Origin: Piezodorus guildinii
Lineage: Eukaryota; Arthropoda; Insecta; Hemiptera; Pentatomidae
DNA length: 64,000 bases
Direction: 5' to 3'
Assembly: GCA_023052935.1 (NCBI GenBank)
Contig: CM041295.1
Coordinates: 159,760,366-159,824,365, forward strand
This document shows, piece after piece, positions 53,731 through 63,829 of the stretch; within the stretch, counting starts at the first letter, position 1, and each line of letters starts with the position of its first letter. The position numbers were made by a program, and so were the translations under genes. The notes under the pieces are model-generated. The model did no database searches. It worked only from the letters and a program-made list of their open reading frames with translations, and was not told where the DNA came from.

Positions 53731-54050
53731 AACCTGGTTTGGCATTGTAAAAAAAAACAAATTATAAAAATCTTTTTTATTGTATTGTATTGTATTCTCA
53801 ATGATGGAAAGAATTCAGCGAATATTGCGGACTAAATGACTTATTTTATACATTATTTCTTAGTCTTATAACTGCATGATGTAAATTGCAGATAGTTATC
53901 AACAGAACTTTAGTAAATCTCAATCTCTGGCATGGCAATACTTTAGTAAATGGCAATCTCTGGATCATATAAAGAATATGCTTTCTTATATGTTAACTCA
54001 GTTACAAAAATGTGTACATATATAGAAAAAAACAGACAGATTAAATGATT
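53731..54050. other. AT-rich spacer
   Basis: CAATCTCTGGCATG / GGCAATCTCTGGATC form a short imperfect duplication (53920-53965). No gene. Confidence 0.35.
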
Positions 54051-54420
54051 CGACTAGTGCTCGATCCACAAGACCATGCTGCTTCATTGTTGGAGTCCTA
54101 ACCAAGTTTCATTGTTTGGCAGCAATTCCCACTACTATCGACAGCCTGACCACAGCACATCGCTGCTTGGAGTGGACCACTGAGATGGGTACAGAGTTTC
54201 CTGGCCCTCGTCAACGGAGTAAGGAATCTACAGCTGTGGTCAAGCGCTCGACTAATTAGTGAACGAGTGCCCGCATCCGAATGGGGGGCGCTAATCCACA
54301 GCCACGTGCCGTTCGCTCGTTACACAGCTCTATATCCCAGTTAGGGCCAGCTTGGATAACCCTTAAGTAACATCCCCATGGTGGTATAATATTTTGATGG
54401 CTAGAAACTGATGAAATAAA
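54051..54420. other. Unassigned GC-richer stretch
   Basis: The minus strand GCAGCATGGTCTTGTGGATC at about 54060-54085 resembles an S1 head. The remaining 300 bp are GC-richer than the surroundings, without coding signal. Confidence 0.3.
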
Positions 54421-54704
54421 ATAGTTTGGGTTTCGAACGAGGTTATCTAATTCGAATTCTGATTGAACTACATCAAACAGACAATGACCATACTGCAGGT
54501 GCTGGAAAAATCAACTTTTTCTTGTTTTTATATTCTTCAATTATCTCTAATGAAGTATCCCTTTTTTCTTTTTTTAAGAGGTTGTTTTGTAAATATGTGC
54601 ATAGCTTATAAGATCAATTTTTCCGGTCATCAAACCTGTAAATTCATTTTATTCTTAAGGGACTTTAGTCCCAGGATAATAAAAAATGTTTTCATTTTTT
54701 TTTT

Positions 54705-55335
54705 CCAATTTTAATTTCACTTACCTATATATGAAATATAAAGTAAGGGAAATTATTGTCCGATCATTATCGGATTATTATCAAAGGATTATCGGACATT
54801 CGATTATTTGAATCATTCGAATTAATCGATTATCAGATTAATCAGTTTGTATTAGCGAATGATTCGAACTGAAATGTTTAACAATAATCGTGGGATTATA
54901 AGGAGCTAGGACAATCGAACGTCCTTTTTTTTTTTTTTTTTTTTTCATCACATAAATTATATGCATATTTGCACCTAGGCTCAGCCACTATACAGACGGC
55001 AATAGTCACATATCGTCATATCATTCGATTATTTAAATCATCGAAGTCCGATCATCCGATTATAACGATCATTCGATTATGCCCACCCCTAGTTTCTGTA
55101 ACATATTAGGCATATATGCTTCTAAAATTTGAACTTTTAGTACTTTACAAATTATCGCTTTCGAGATGTATTTACCACACAAACACCCCCTCAGACCTTT
55201 TTGTGGTACTTGGTCATTTGGAGTCAGGAGACCCTAAAATGTGTTCTTCATAGTCAAAGAAACATTACAATTCGAACACAATACTTTCCCTTACTCATGT
55301 ATGTCATATTAAGGTAAGTGAAAGTATAACAAATT
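54705..55335 (+). repeat. Dispersed repeat T copy split by an insertion
   Basis: The left end is TTTCACTTACCTATATATGA (54713-54735). The right part is 55092-55331 with GGTACTTGGTCATTTGG, GGAGACCCTAAAATG and terminal GGTAAGTGAAAG. Between them (about 54760-55091) is a different sequence rich in ATTCGATTAT. Confidence 0.6.
54760..55091. mobile_element. Possible non-autonomous hAT element
   Basis: The right end reads CATTCGATTATGCCCACCCC then TAG, whose reverse complement CTAGGGGTGGGCATAATCG resembles hAT terminal repeats. Many short inverted words (ATTCGATTAT, AATCGATTAT) occur inside. The left terminus is not clear. Confidence 0.4.
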
Positions 55336-55659
55336 ATTATTTAGCATAATTTTGGATTGGATATTCTGAAGCAATATTCGCTACGGTTTCGGAACCAGTT
55401 TCGAAAATGGTTTCGTAGTGAATTGACGTCATGATATCCTCGGATGTCCCAGGTTTCCTAACTAACTAACTTTATCTCATTAGTGACTTGGGGGAAGGTT
55501 AGGCCCTCCTACGGATAGGCTTTTGTCTTAGAAATTTAACCAATTATTTCGCCAAAATCATGTCAGTTTTTTATTTTTGCTCAGAACCCTCAGAAAGTTT
55601 CAATCAAATCATTTATAACAACAGTAAGAATTCTGGAAAAATAGAGAAGTTCAAGAAAT

Positions 55660-55800
55660 TCAATAAAATAGTTGGGTTATATTAGAATAGAAAACAAATT
55701 TTATTCAGCTACCGGGTCTCTTAAGAATAACAGGTTTGCACTGTTGAAATATACAACATGTCTGGCCAACGGGCAGAAGGAACATAATTTATTGCTATTT
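55660..55800 (+). repeat. Dispersed repeat U fragment
   Basis: It encodes SLKNNRFALLKYTTCLANGQ then KEHN, closely matching the minus-strand frame at 8700-8790. Confidence 0.6.
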
Positions 55801-55824
55801 ACAATCATGTGTATATATCACACT

Positions 55825-56035
55825 CACGTATACATACAGACACACACACACACACACATATATAACAAATAAAATTAAAAAAATTCTTAGAAAAAATTGT
55901 GTTGAACAAAATTAGAATAAATTAATAGATAATAGAGTTTAAATATAGATAACTAACAAATATTACTCCTCATTTAAAGTATGATGTCAAAAAAAAAAAA
56001 AAAATAAATATATATATATATATATATATCACAAT
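55825..56035. repeat. Microsatellites and AT-rich spacer
   Basis: (CA)n at 55838-55858 and (TA)n at 56008-56030. Confidence 0.8.
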
Positions 56036-56162
56036 TTTTAAAAGTCTTTTTGGGATAATAAAAAGTATTGGAAAAGTTAGGATTTGAATGAGGAGAGAGA
56101 AGCAGCATGGCGGATATGTGTAGTTAGAGAATTCCAGAAAGTAGAGGAGCCGACAAGTATTA
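56036..56162 (-). pseudogene. CR1-like LINE C-terminal fragment (family C)
   Basis: Minus strand: GSSTFWNSLTTHIRHAASLS then SFKS, the same pattern as LWNSVPLSIRHSDSLSTFKS at 36 kb. Confidence 0.6.
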
Positions 56163-56324
56163 ATGGAGGCATTAGAAGGAAAACAGACAACGTTTATACA
56201 CTTAAGTTCTTACCTTAACATATTTAAAATATATATTCATCTTAATATTTTATGTATGTGTGTTTTTTTCCTAGAACATTTTTTTTTTGTTTACTATGTT
56301 TCCATGTCATATGGAGTTTTGAGT

Positions 56325-56425
56325 GTAGTAGTAATTGTTATCTACAAGCAGTTTCCTGTCGTTTCAGTCTGGTATGAGGATTCTATGTTATGCGTTTGGA
56401 GATTTCCATTGTAGGAGGCTGTGTA
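56325..56425 (-). mobile_element. LINE A small fragment
   Basis: Minus strand corresponds to PHTRLKRQETARR and LLQ, decayed. A GGTTTGGTAAG piece downstream may be part of the same copy. Confidence 0.55.
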
Positions 56426-56532
56426 TATAAAACGGGTGAAGGGAGTTGATGGTTTGGTAAGGTTATGATCTTAATAATAAAAAATCCTTTATTTTTTCTT
56501 AAATTACAGGTCTTTTTAGAATATTATTTAAA

Positions 56533-56927
56533 AATTCGATGCGGCAACACACGACTTTCACTTACCTCCATTGTTAAAATCAATTTAAATCGTATTTGAG
56601 AAAATCGTAAAAAGGTGCTAAATGCATAGTATAAAGTGGCTCTTATGGTTGGCAATTGCAATGAAAAAGTTGCTGTAACATCTCGGGCGTATAGTTGTCT
56701 TAAATATGAAATTTCAGTGTTATACGACTATTCGTGTTTGTGCTAGACTTACCACACATACAAACAGACACACACACACACACAGTCCTTTTGGCGGGAC
56801 GTAGTCATTTTGACTAAGGAGACCCTAAAATGTATTTATCCGGTGAAAACTGGAATTCGAAAATTTTCGCGATCGGAATACTGTTATAGAATTTCATATA
56901 TAGGTAAGTGAAAGTAAGAAAAAAACT
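56533..56927 (+). repeat. Dispersed repeat T, short form with both ends
   Basis: End A: TGCGGCAACACACGACTTTC then ACTTACCTCC (56539-56570). End B: TTTCATATATAGGTAAGTGA then AAG (about 56898-56920). The middle lacks about 300 bp present in 58289-59007. It contains the characteristic (CA)n. Confidence 0.75.
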
Positions 56928-57229
56928 TTAATGCTTAGAGAAAAAAAATAATACAAACAAAAAATAAAAAAGAATAATGAGCAATATTAATAGATTAAAG
57001 ATAGCTTCTAATAATAATAATGTAGAAAATTATTAACAAAAGTAAACTAAAAATAAAACAGAAAAATATGTGCACATTCAACAAATCTTAATTATACATT
57101 TTAATTAAAAGAGATTTACAATTTTGGCGAATAATGATGGAATAATATACTTATAATAATATGCATATGCAACACAAAATAAAATATTAAAATAAAATTA
57201 TCGTTTCTTTATGGTTTTACTAATTTTAT

Positions 57230-57640
57230 AGATATTCGCATATTTATTTAGGAACTTGGGAATAAGACCAAAAGGTGATTGAATAGACGGGACTTGAAAG
57301 TTGGAAGAGAATCAGAGTGACGAACATATGAAGGAATAGAATTCCATAATTAGGAATGATCTTTCGAAAGCTACGGTTTTGTTTGTTTGTTGGGGCTTCT
57401 AGGCCAACCCTAAGGTCATCAGTGCCCTGCTGCGGTTTTATGGGCGTTATATACAGGTCTGAACAACAAGTGTTGCGGGAGTGGTCGAAGGATTAGACGA
57501 GATGTACGATAGTCGGTGGAATTGGAGAACCTGGAAGAGGGAAGGTGCCAGGGAGTACATCAGGCTATAGGAATAGTAAAGCCACTTTAACTCTTCATAG
57601 AATCGGGTAACAGGAGTTTTTTGGATACCCCAAAGATAAA
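57230..57640 (-). pseudogene. CR1-like LINE C-terminal fragment (family C) with a 48-bp insertion
   Basis: It parallels 35970-36215 (GGACTTGAAAGTTGGAAGAG, GAATCAGAGTGACG, GAATAGAATTCCATA, ACGATAGTCGG). It is interrupted at 57381-57428 by a tiny retroelement tail with a target duplication. Confidence 0.65.
57381..57428 (-). mobile_element. 48-bp retroelement tail insertion
   Basis: Minus strand: GGGCACTGATGACCTTAGGG, GCCTAGAAGCCCC, (AACA)n tail. The flanks GCTACGGTTTT (57370-57380) and GCTGCGGTTTT (57429-57439) form an 11-bp target duplication with one mismatch. Confidence 0.7.
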
Positions 57641-58285
57641 TTGCATTAAGCAGTTAAATAATCGTTTTAAGTACGATACATGTGTTCTAACAATTTTAGT
57701 AGGCTACAGAAGGGATTATAGCTAATAAACAAAATGACATTTAGATATATGACAATACATAAGATAATATTATACCTAGACAATATTACAGGTTTGCTCA
57801 GTGAAAAGGAAAGAGACATCTGTAAGGGACTGGGATGTGATGTATGTTTGCTGTGAGCATCAATTTGGTTAGAGGAGTCGCGCCAGGTTTGGCCATTTGC
57901 CAAGTGTGCCCCCCTTATACCCCCCCTTACACCTTCCCTCAAACCTCCTAGACACCCCCCTCACTGCTCCACAGCCCTGACAGCTGGGCCTATACTTTAG
58001 AATAAGTTTAAGACAGCATTTCACCTGGTTCGCAATCATCCTGCCAGGAGGAATATTTGAATTTCATCGTTTCATTATGTATACGTTAACCTAAGTTTTT
58101 AAAATGTATAGAAATTCATATGTCCTTATAATCGTAAAACAGTGGTTAGAACTTACCTGATTAATTAAAATCAAATTAAGAATTTTCAAATACAATGAGA
58201 TGAGCTATATAGGAAAGTGAAAGTACACGGTTAAATACTAGGAACATGTGTTTTATTAATATTTAAATAAGCAATCAATAACTTC
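57641..58285. other. Spacer with C-rich tract
   Basis: C-rich 57905-57965. No gene recognised. Confidence 0.35.
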
Positions 58286-58288
58286 CTT

Positions 58289-59007
58289 TTCACTTTCACT
58301 TACTATATATAGTAAGGGAAAGTATTGCGATCGTGAAAATTTTCCAATTCCAGTTTTCAAGGGAAACTGCTTACCAGAAGTGCCACTTTATACCATGCAT
58401 TTTGCACCTATTCTCGATTTTCTCGAAAACGGTTCCGACGATTTTGATTAAACTTGATATATCGATGTAAAATTTAATGGGCTTTAATATCATGTAGGAT
58501 TCATTCTGACAGGGCTTAAATGCCGATATTTTAAATTTTCTTCCTCAAAAGTACCTTTAATTTTGTTGATTCTATAAAAATAACTATATTATCTTGTTAC
58601 CATTCATTAAAAACAGGTAAATATATACATTGAATGAATTCGATACCCAACTAAAGGAGAAAACAGAAAAAAATATTTTTTTTAATGCAATTTTTGGTTT
58701 TTGAACATAAGAAGAGTAATATACGTGTATGATATACCGTTGGAAAGCTAAAGATTTTAGAATAAATATTATCTTATACTCAAGCTTTTAAAAGTTAATA
58801 GAGGGTGATAAAAATCCGATCAAACTAACTGATTATTTTAGATAATAATACAATAGATTTTTAAATAAAACACATGTTTCTATAGAAATTCAATTTAATT
58901 AATTCTTTAATAGTTTCACATATTTTTATCTCTAACTGCATTTGAAAATTCTTTCATTAATTTTAAAAATGGAGGTAAGTGAAAGTCGTGTGTTGCCCGC
59001 ACCAGAT
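58289..59007 (-). repeat. Dispersed repeat T, longest copy with both ends
   Basis: It starts with end B (TTCACTTTCACTTACTATAT) and ends with end A (GGAGGTAAGTGAAAGTCGTG then TGTTGCCCGCACCAGA). Internal blocks: TTGCGATCGTGAAAATTTTC, GTGCCACTTTATACCATGCA, TTTCTCGAAAACGG, AATTCGATACCCAACTAAAG and ATATACCGTTGGAAAGCTAA. It serves as the reference for the family. Confidence 0.8.
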
Positions 59008-59204
59008 TTTTTTTAGTATCTATCACATTGTTTTTCAACGTTTCGGGTTTTTTTATTCTCTTGACTCTTATTATCACTTTATACACACACACACACTTTT
59101 TTTCATTATATAGCTTACTCCTATTTGTTCTAATGATGTCTATTTTCTGTCTACAAAAATCAGTTTGTTCTTTCTGTTAACTTTTATAATTTCGTGTATA
59201 AGAT

Positions 59205-59640
59205 AAAAAATTGTTTTCTATAATCTTTAGCTTTCCAACGGTATATTATACATCTATGTTAATGTTATTAAGTTCAAAAACACAAACATTGCATGACAAT
59301 TTTTTTTCTTTTTTTCTTTAGTTGGATAACGAATTCGTTGAACCCATATATTTACTTGTTTTTCATCAATGCAAGATGATATAGTAATTTCTTTTGGAAT
59401 GTACAAAATTAAAGGCAATCTAGAGGAAGAAAATTTAAAATACCTGCATTCAAACCCTTTCTGGCTATTCCAATCAGAGTGAAACTTTATAATATTAAAG
59501 TCCATTAAAATGGACATTGATATAGCGAATTTAATCAAAATAGTTTGAGCTGTTTTTGAGAAAATTGTAAAAAACTGCAAAATGCAAGGTATAAAGTGGT
59601 TGTAAATATTTCGAGACCTGGGGCGTTCCAGGGTTCTCTT
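59205..59640 (+). repeat. Dispersed repeat T, inverted relative to the previous copy
   Basis: CTTTCCAACGGTATATTATA, TTGGATAACGAATTCGTTGA, GGCAATCTAGAGGAAGAAAA and GCAAGGTATAAAGTGG are reverse complements of blocks in 58289-59007. The open frame 59254-59580 runs through it without motif. Confidence 0.65.
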
Positions 59641-60140
59641 AATATTAAATATTTTTTATGAGGCTGGATGATAAAACTATGTAGTGGACTGTATTTTAAA
59701 TAGAATATATTATGGAATAATATGGGAACATAATATGATATGAGATTACATTCTATTAAGAATTACAAGGAAATTAAAATTTGATTTAGGTTAAATTATT
59801 TCTATTATTACATACCTGCCTGATGCAAGGGTGGGGGTGGGGCGGTCTTTTCCTCCGTTCCTGGGCCGGCCGGCGCCTATTCTTTTACTCCTCCATTAGG
59901 ATGAGGATGGTACTTGTGAAATATGATGAAGAAGTTTGCGTCTTTAGATTGATGTCCTTTTCTTTCTGGCTTTCTTGCTATGTCTCACTCGCAGAGGATT
60001 CTGGTCTCAGTCCGAGTACCTCCCTATGCCGCCAGATGGCCCTGTGTGCGCTTGGTTGTATTGCAGCATGCAAGATGCCATATCTTGAAATGGGTTAAGG
60101 GCCGTGTTCCCTTAACAGTGGTTGAAAAAGTTGATACTTA
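59641..60140. other. Unassigned, with a GC-rich part
   Basis: 59825-60115 is GC-richer and crossed by a 91-codon open frame on plus. No motif or second copy is recognised. Confidence 0.3.
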
Positions 60141-60480
60141 TTTAGTTTGTAAGTAAGTGAAAGTAATGAATTTTAGTTCTAGGTCTTCAAAATATGCTAT
60201 TTAGTGTATTTTAATTATTCAAACTATGAATATGTAGTAAGGGGAAGTATTGCGATTGTGAAGATTTTTGAATTATAGCTTTAAACGGAAATACACGTTT
60301 TAGGGGTCCCTAAGTCAATAATAATATGATTCTGATGATGAGTTCCCATGAGTCCAAATATCCAAGTCCTGCAAAAAGGTGTGTATGTGTGTGTGGTGGT
60401 GGGTCTAGAACGAAAGCGAAATCGAAGCAATTCTGCTCAACTGAAATTTCATATTTGAGACGTCCGAGATGTTAGAGAAA
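60141..60480 (+). repeat. Dispersed repeat T, two partial pieces
   Basis: AGTAAGTGAAAGTAATG near 60151, then from 60230 AGTAAGGGGAAGTATTGCGA, ATACACGTTTTAGGGGTCCC, CCAAGTCCTGCAAAAAGGTG and TGAAATTTCATATTTGAGAC. Confidence 0.65.
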
Positions 60481-60624
60481 CCAGAAATATATTTATTTTT
60501 GTTATGTAACATCATAGATTTAGATACCTTATTTGAATATCTTTTTAAATTAGCTAGCATTTTTTAATTATTTATATTAAAATTAAATATTTTTAATGAA
60601 TTTGTCGAAAATGTTTAAGAATCT

Positions 60625-60665
60625 TGAAGATGAAGGAATGAGCCCGAAACGTTGATCACTGTTTT
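60625..60665 (+). ncRNA. Degenerate Penelope-like end motif
   Basis: CTTGAAGATGAAGGAATGAG then CCCGAAACGTTGATCAC resembles the other CTGANGA...GAAACG ends, but the first core base pairs are altered. A T-run follows. Confidence 0.3.
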
Positions 60666-60779
60666 CTATTTTAATAATTTTTTTTTTTTTTTTTTTTTGG
60701 AAACATTAAAAACAAACTCAAGAATTTCTATATAAGTTGAATAATTTTTCTTAAGTATGTGTAAAAGCATGCAAAGTTG

Positions 60780-61225
60780 AATTAAAACCTTTTCTATCTT
60801 TCATTGAGATACGATTGAGGCGACCATTTCAAAAAAGGTACTAAATGACATTTTTTACGAAATGAATATTTTGACCTATCTGTATCCTTACAACATAATT
60901 TTAGCTAAATCTTCTATTTAATTGCATCTAATGGATACTCAAGTCATTTAAAAAAGCTATTGAGAAATGTTATTGCTATCTAAAGGTACTAATTACACAT
61001 TTATTTTCGTTCCAAATCATACTAAAAGACTTTAAAATATTATTCCATAAATTTAAAATAAAGTTAATATAGTAAAAAAACAAACAAAAAAACAGTTCTA
61101 GATTTAGATGAGAAAAGATTGAAATAATTTGATTTAATGAGACATTTTTGAGCTTACTGTAAAATCTTCTAGAATGGAAATAAGAGCTTTTGGAACTCAA
61201 CGTCTCAATTCTCTACTAAAAATAA
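60780..61225 (-). repeat. Dispersed repeat U, copy 2
   Basis: Same order as 8330-8720: AGGTACTAAATGACATTTTT, TACGAAATGAAT, TTAAAAAAGC, TACACATTTATTTTCGTTCC, AAATCATACTAAA and TGGAAATAAGAGCTTTTGGA. Confidence 0.6.
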
Positions 61226-61880
61226 CCTTTGGGGAATTAAAGCTGACTTTATCCTTCTTGGAGGGAACTAGGATTAAGTTTAATTTAAGATCTAACGACA
61301 GGAGTAATAAGTTAATGAAGAGAAAATTTGGAGGGGTTTTGTAGGTCAATGAAGGAGCATAGAAAACTATTCACATTCCTCATCAAACTATGTCAAACTT
61401 GCTCATTTACTAAACGATCAAATGCTTTCCGAATTCTCAGCTGTCCTATAAAACAATTCCACATGCCCGATGATCAATCATATATTCTATTATTAGTTAA
61501 AGTGGCATTTAGTGGCTGACATTTAATTTAATTTATTTTTTTGTGTTATACTGTATATGTAAAATGCTTTTTATGACTTAAAAAGAGTCTACTACACTTT
61601 AAAAGCACAGAACTTTGCCGGAAGGTTTTTTCAATACATATATATATATAGTTTATCGGAAGATGGAGAAGAAGTCCAAAAAACAATTATAGTTATTAAA
61701 AACATAAAACTGGATACACAAAGTTAAACGAGTTCAAGACTAACCGGTTTTAATCACCTGATAAACAAATGAACGATAAGCAATGACAGTAGTTGCTCAT
61801 CTGTTGGTCTAGTTCTTTGTGCTTTAGTGTGAGTGACTGTGACACAGATCAATTTATGATTATCATGGGAGAAACCATAA
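61226..61880. other. Spacer
   Basis: Nothing recognised. The frame 61328-61519 lacks motif. Confidence 0.35.
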
Positions 61881-61904
61881 ATTTATTCACTTTTGCATAA
61901 CAAA

Positions 61905-62025
61905 CAGACATGCTTTTAATTTATGGCGAGGTACATGGAAGCGGCGCTTCTGCAGTTCGAATATATCGCGAAAAATTTCCTAGGCTGGTAGTCCCGGTAC
62001 ACGAAGATCATGGTATGGATTTATA
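61905..62025 (+). pseudogene. DUF4817-like helix-turn-helix fragment
   Basis: The plus frame reads MLLIYGEVHGSGASAVRIYR then EKFPRLVVPVHEDHGMDL. The pattern (YGE, G-x-A-V-R-x-Y, ERFP-like) is that of the small HTH domain (DUF4817) commonly found in arthropod repeat proteins that also carry a DDE-type nuclease. Only this domain is left. Both sides are unrelated. Confidence 0.6.
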
Positions 62026-62370
62026 AATAATAAGAAAAAGAGGTTTGAAGGTGGTTAGCTGCTGCTATACCTTTCCCACAGCTGCCTAAATCGGGCAAGG
62101 ATTTATCTTTTTTTGTTAGATAGCGTGTTATGTACTATTGCTGATTTAGAGTCACGCTCCAAGCGGCAACTCATCCCTATTCCACGGGGGAGCTTCCCGA
62201 GCAACTTCCCTCTCGACAAAATCCAATGAAATCAACTAGGATTCTATCATGGATGGACTTGAGTTATGACTAGTGTGATTTTGATGACAGGAAGCTCATC
62301 AATATTTCATTATGATGGATGCATTACCTCAATTCTGTAATTTAAAACCGATGTATTTAATAAACAACTA
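62026..62370. other. Spacer
   Basis: Nothing recognised. Confidence 0.3.
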
Positions 62371-62374
62371 TATT

Positions 62375-63065
62375 TACTTTTCGATATTTAAATTTTCGAA
62401 TTCCAGTTTTCAACGGAAATCACGTTTTGGGGTCCCTTGAGTCCAAATAACCAAGTCTTGCAAAAAGGTCTGTGTGTGTGTGTGTGTGTGGTAACTCCCG
62501 GGCGAAAACGGTAAGTCCTATGAAACTGAAATTTCATATTTAAGACAAATATACGCCCGAGACGTAAAAAAACCTTTTTCATCAAAATGAGCTAACCACA
62601 AGAGCCACTTTATACCATGCATTTTGCACCTTTTTTCGATTTTCTCGAAACAGATGGTAACGATTTTGATTAAACTCGCTACATGATGTAAAATTTAATG
62701 GGCTTTTATATCATTTAGGTTTCATTTGCATTAAAATGGTCTGACAGGGCTTAAATGTTGATATCTTAAATTTTCTTCTTCTGAAGTACCTTTAATTTGT
62801 TAATTCTATAAAAATAACTATTTATCTTGTTACCACTGATGAAAAACAGGTAAATATATAAATTGAATGAATTCGATACCCAACTAAGGGAGAAAACAGA
62901 AAAAATAGTTTTTTAATGCAATTTTTTGTTTTTGAACATAAGAGCAGTAATATACATGTATGATATACCGTTGGAAAGTAAAGATTTTAGAAAAAATATT
63001 ATCTTATACTCAAGCTTTTAAAAGTTAATAGAGAATAATGAAAAGAATTAAGGTTTTAAGTGCTA
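62375..63065 (-). repeat. Dispersed repeat T, long copy
   Basis: It is collinear with 58340-58805 and extends the family sequence with a middle section: CCAAGTCTTGCAAAAAGGTC, (TG)n, GGGCGAAAACGGTAAGTCCT, ATATACGCCCGAGACGTAA. End A is missing on the right. Confidence 0.75.
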
Positions 63066-63350
63066 AGAGCTATTAATCGTCCTTTCATCTTTTGCCGAAA
63101 AAGTCTTATTAATAATAATTCGTTTCTTATTAAAATTATTTAATATTGTATCTAATTGGTTAATATATCTATAAAATTATTCAACTTCCTCCTAGTATAA
63201 TCAATATCACAATGAACATTATCTTATCTTTATTTTTATTTATTTTTAGTCCAGTAATTTTGCTACCTGTTCTGTTTGGCAGTATGCTTCCTCCTCAGCA
63301 GCTTGGGATCGTCCAATTATAGCGACATCAGGTTTAATCTAAATAAATGA
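63066..63350. other. Spacer
   Basis: Nothing recognised. Confidence 0.3.
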
Positions 63351-63354
63351 CAAT

Positions 63355-63410
63355 TATTCGGGCGTTGATGACCTAACTGTTGTACTTCCTAAAAACGAAC
63401 AAAACAAAAA
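63355..63410 (+). mobile_element. Retroelement 3'-tail-like motif
   Basis: GGGCGTTGATGACCTAACTG, TTGTACTTCCTAAAAACG and a (CAAAA)n-like tail, as at 57381-57428 and 19029-19110. CTGTTTGGCAGTATGC upstream might be the rest of the element. Confidence 0.45.
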
Positions 63411-63710
63411 ATGTCAATTATACTAAATCTAGGTCAAGTGCTCTTTTACTATCTGAACGAATGTCCATTGGAGGCGGATGGTAGTGTGGTACTCTGGGTA
63501 TTTACGAATCCATTGGAGATACTTTCTGCCTGGCCTATTCCTGAGGGTACATCAACTAAGAGAAGTAGCATCGGCTATATCCACAGAGGAAGGGTGTCCA
63601 TAACGCCCGTCTCCCTCTCCTTCTAATGCACTCCCCCTCTTTTCTCCCAGCACTTAGGCTACTGTACCAGGGATCAATAGTCAAATGAATTTATAGTTAT
63701 AACAATAATA

Positions 63711-63712
<2 letters not shown>
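63411..63712. other. Unassigned stretch
   Basis: A 71-codon frame (63411-63626) has no motif. Confidence 0.25.

Positions 63713-63780
<68 letters not shown>
63713..63780. repeat. (CA)n-(TA)n microsatellite
   Basis: A short CA run followed by about 55 bp TA. Confidence 0.95.
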
Positions 63781-63784
<4 letters not shown>

Positions 63785-63829
63785 TAGCTTACTCAGCAAA
63801 CGTTTAGTTACTTTTTTTAACTATTTAAC

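Noticed and set aside
60625..60665. A fifth hammerhead-like core
   Set aside because: The first core element reads CTTGAAGA and stem II does not pair well. Listed only as a degenerate motif.
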